In this document: positions 62,291 through 64,000 of the stretch, one piece after another
Layout: each line of letters begins with the position of its first letter
How positions within the stretch are numbered: the stretch's first letter is position 1
Source of the DNA: DAOMFB01 sp963721385
Lineage (GTDB): Bacteria > Acidobacteriota > Thermoanaerobaculia > UBA5066
DNA length: 64,000 bases
NCBI GenBank assembly: GCA_963721385.1
Contig: CAVRJB010000005.1
Span: 157,365-221,364 of the forward strand
Direction of reading: 5' to 3'
The notes under the pieces: generated by a model
What the model saw: the letters and a program-made list of their open reading frames with translations, nothing else
The model's database searches: none
What the model was told of the DNA's origin: nothing
Position numbers and translations under genes: made by a program

Positions 62291-64000
62291 ATGGAGACCA
62301 GGAAAGACCCCGTCGCCGAAGCGCCCGTCGCCACCGAATGCCCCTCGTTCCTGAAGTCGCTCTTCCAGGGAGAGTTCGCGGAAGAGATGGTCTTCCCGTA
62401 CCCGGAGATCCCCGCCGACGTGAAGGAGACCGTGGAGGCCTTCAGCGAGGCCTGGCGCGACTTCGATGCCGCCAACATCGATTCGGAGAAGTTCGACCGC
62501 GAGCACTTCTTCCCGCGCGAGGTCGTCAAGGCGATGGGGGAGCTCGGGGTCATGGGGATGACGATCCCGGAGGAGTACGGCGGCAGCGGCTTCTCGTCCG
62601 CGGCTTACTGCCGGATGACGGAGGTGATCGGCGTTCTCGACGCTTCGGCCTCGATCGTCGTCGGCGCCCACCAGTCGATCGGCATCAAGCCGCTCATGCT
62701 CTTCGGCAGCGACGAGCAGAAGAAGAAGTGGCTCCCCGACCTCGCGACGGGAAAGCTCGTCGGCGCGTTCTGCCTGACCGAGCCCGAGGCCGGTTCCGAC
62801 GCCGGCTCGCTGAAGACGACCGCGGTCTACGACCCGGCGACCGACGAGTACGTCCTGAACGGGACGAAGCAGTGGATCTCGAACGGCGGCTTCGCCACGT
62901 TCCTCACCGTCTTCGCCCGGATCCCCGGGAGCGCGGAGGGGAAGGACCCGCAGAAGGAGATCGTCTGCTTCGCGGTGGTGACGAACCCCGACGGGACGCT
63001 GCCCGGCCTCTCGCGCGGGGCCGAGGAGAAGAAGCTCGGCCTCTGCGCCTCGTCCACCTGCCAGATCATCTTCGAGAATTGCCGGGTCCCGGCCTTCAAC
63101 CTCATCGGGGGAAAGGGGCGCGGCTTCAAGGTCGCCCTCGAGACGCTCAACACCGGCCGGACCTCGCTCGGCGCGGGCGCGGTCGGCGGGTCGCGGATGA
63201 TGCTGAGGCTCGCGGCCGAGCACGCGACGCAGCGCCGCCAGTTCCGGACCCGGATCGCCGACTTCGAGATCATCCGCAAAAAGATCGCGCGGATGGCGGC
63301 GAACACCTACGCGATCGAGTCGATGGTCTACCTGACCGCGGGCCTCGTCGACCGGAAGAACGTCGACTATTCGCTGGAAGGGGCCTGCTGCAAGGTCTTC
63401 GGCACCGAAGTCCTCTGGCAGAACATCAACGAGGCCCTCCAGATCGCGGGCGGCAACGGCTTCATGAACGAGTACCCGTACGGCCGCGCGCTCCGCGACA
63501 GCCGGATCAACATGATCTTCGAGGGGACGAACGAGATCCTCCGGATGCTCATCTCGCTCTCGGGCTTCAAGGAGCTCGGGGACCAGCTCAAGGAGGTCCA
63601 GCACGCCCTCAAGAGCCCGCTCCGCGAGCGCGGCGTCCTGACCGGATACGGGAAGAAGCGGATGAAGGGGGTCATCACCCAGGACCGGCTCACGCAGGTG
63701 CACCCGTCGCTCGTGCCCGAGGCCGACCAGGTCGGCCGGTACGCCGGCGTCCTGGCGAACGCGGCCGAGACGATCCTCCGCAAGCACGGCAAGAAGGTCA
63801 TTGACCGGGAGTACCAGCAGGAGCGGCTCGCCGACGTCGTGATCGATCTCTACGCCCAGGTTGCCGTCCTCTCGCGCGTCACCTCCTCGATCGCGAAGAA
63901 GGGGGAGGAGAAGGCGGCGGGAGAGGTCGAGATGGCCCGCTGGTTCTGTCACGAGGCGAAGCACCGGATGGTGGGGAACCTGAAGGCCCTCGACCGGAAC
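62291..64000 (+). CDS. Acyl-CoA dehydrogenase (ACAD9/VLCAD-like), 3' end beyond window
   Basis: 570 residues visible with no stop before the edge. First oxidation of beta-oxidation, FAD-dependent. FCLTEPEAGSDAGSLKTTA and KQWISNGGFATFLTVFA bind FAD, RMMLRLAAEHATQRRQF and QIAGGNGFMNEYPYGRALRDSRINMIFEGTNEILRMLI include the region of the catalytic glutamate (FEGTNE). The extra C-terminal helical part is typical of the long mitochondrial-like class. ATG 62291 has AGAGGAG upstream; ATG 62261 overlapping the previous stop is a weaker alternative. Confidence 0.93.
   Translation, partial: METRKDPVAEAPVATECPSFLKSLFQGEFAEEMVFPYPEIPADVKETVEAFSEAWRDFDAANIDSEKFDREHFFPREVVKAMGELGVMGMTIPEEYGGSGFSSAAYCRMTEVIGVLDASASIVVGAHQSIGIKPLMLFGSDEQKKKWLPDLATGKLVGAFCLTEPEAGSDAGSLKTTAVYDPATDEYVLNGTKQWISNGGFATFLTVFARIPGSAEGKDPQKEIVCFAVVTNPDGTLPGLSRGAEEKKLGLCASSTCQIIFENCRVPAFNLIGGKGRGFKVALETLNTGRTSLGAGAVGGSRMMLRLAAEHATQRRQFRTRIADFEIIRKKIARMAANTYAIESMVYLTAGLVDRKNVDYSLEGACCKVFGTEVLWQNINEALQIAGGNGFMNEYPYGRALRDSRINMIFEGTNEILRMLISLSGFKELGDQLKEVQHALKSPLRERGVLTGYGKKRMKGVITQDRLTQVHPSLVPEADQVGRYAGVLANAAETILRKHGKKVIDREYQQERLADVVIDLYAQVAVLSRVTSSIAKKGEEKAAGEVEMARWFCHEAKHRMVGNLKALDRN

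Overview
The window is GC-rich, tightly packed bacterial chromosome. Signal peptides, lipoboxes, an OmpA-type lipoprotein and periplasmic cytochromes point to a Gram-negative cell. The gene set (archaeal-type Asd, a DUF2232 gene between rpsR and rplI, a MASE2-like sensor kinase, an Hcp-fold protein with a signal peptide, a YfhO-type membrane protein) would fit Acidobacteriota or a relative. That is a tentative inference and no 16S rRNA gene is present. There is no phage, insertion sequence, CRISPR array or gene-free stretch above about 300 bases.

Layout. 1-7.5 kb: truncated pentapeptide-repeat protein, Ycf46-like AAA ATPase, then a leftward group (c-type cytochrome lipoprotein, LON-domain protein, YfhO-like and GT-C-like membrane proteins). 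7.5-13.6 kb: ferredoxin and a leftward pyruvate/2-oxo acid dehydrogenase operon that also carries lipB, a HEAT-like gene and lipA. 13.8-21.2 kb: an Hcp-like exported protein, then asd-lysC-dapB-dapA-dapD-lysA-like behind a putative translation-coupled attenuator. 21.2-31.4 kb: a methylmalonyl-CoA-mutase-type subunit, TPR protein, lipoprotein, ispE, tRNA-Gln, prs, rplY, pth, rpsF, rpsR, DUF2232, rplI. 31.5-36.2 kb: a sensor kinase/partner-switching module with a patatin lipase inside it. 36.2-42.7 kb: PBP1A, small membrane protein, uvrB, Rieske/FAD reductase, tRNA-Arg. 42.7-48.2 kb: dihaem cytochrome, esterase, small protein, kinase-fold protein, ECF sigma/anti-sigma/Spy cassette. 48.2-52.6 kb: BMP-type nucleoside ABC importer. 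52.6-57.9 kb: SDR, acyl-CoA synthetase, carbamate kinase, DUF4833 protein, OmpA lipoprotein. 58-64 kb: a FadR-type TetR regulator with its own operator, followed by a beta-oxidation operon running off the end.

Shared habits. Genes in operons overlap by 1 or 4 bases (ATGA, GTGA, TGATG, and probably one CTGA). Many lone genes begin 5-9 bases after a TAnnnT -10 box, which suggests leaderless transcription. Five genes have coordinates that only work with single extra bases (six in total), and the fadB-like gene is split by one base of the opposite sign. Most of these look like assembly indels, but the fadB split has features that could be real.

Best candidates for new biology: the asd-operon attenuator with a leaderless leader peptide, the FadR box on the start codon of its own gene, the split fadB gene, the patatin inside a partner-switching module, and the Sec-exported Hcp fused to a PKD-like domain.
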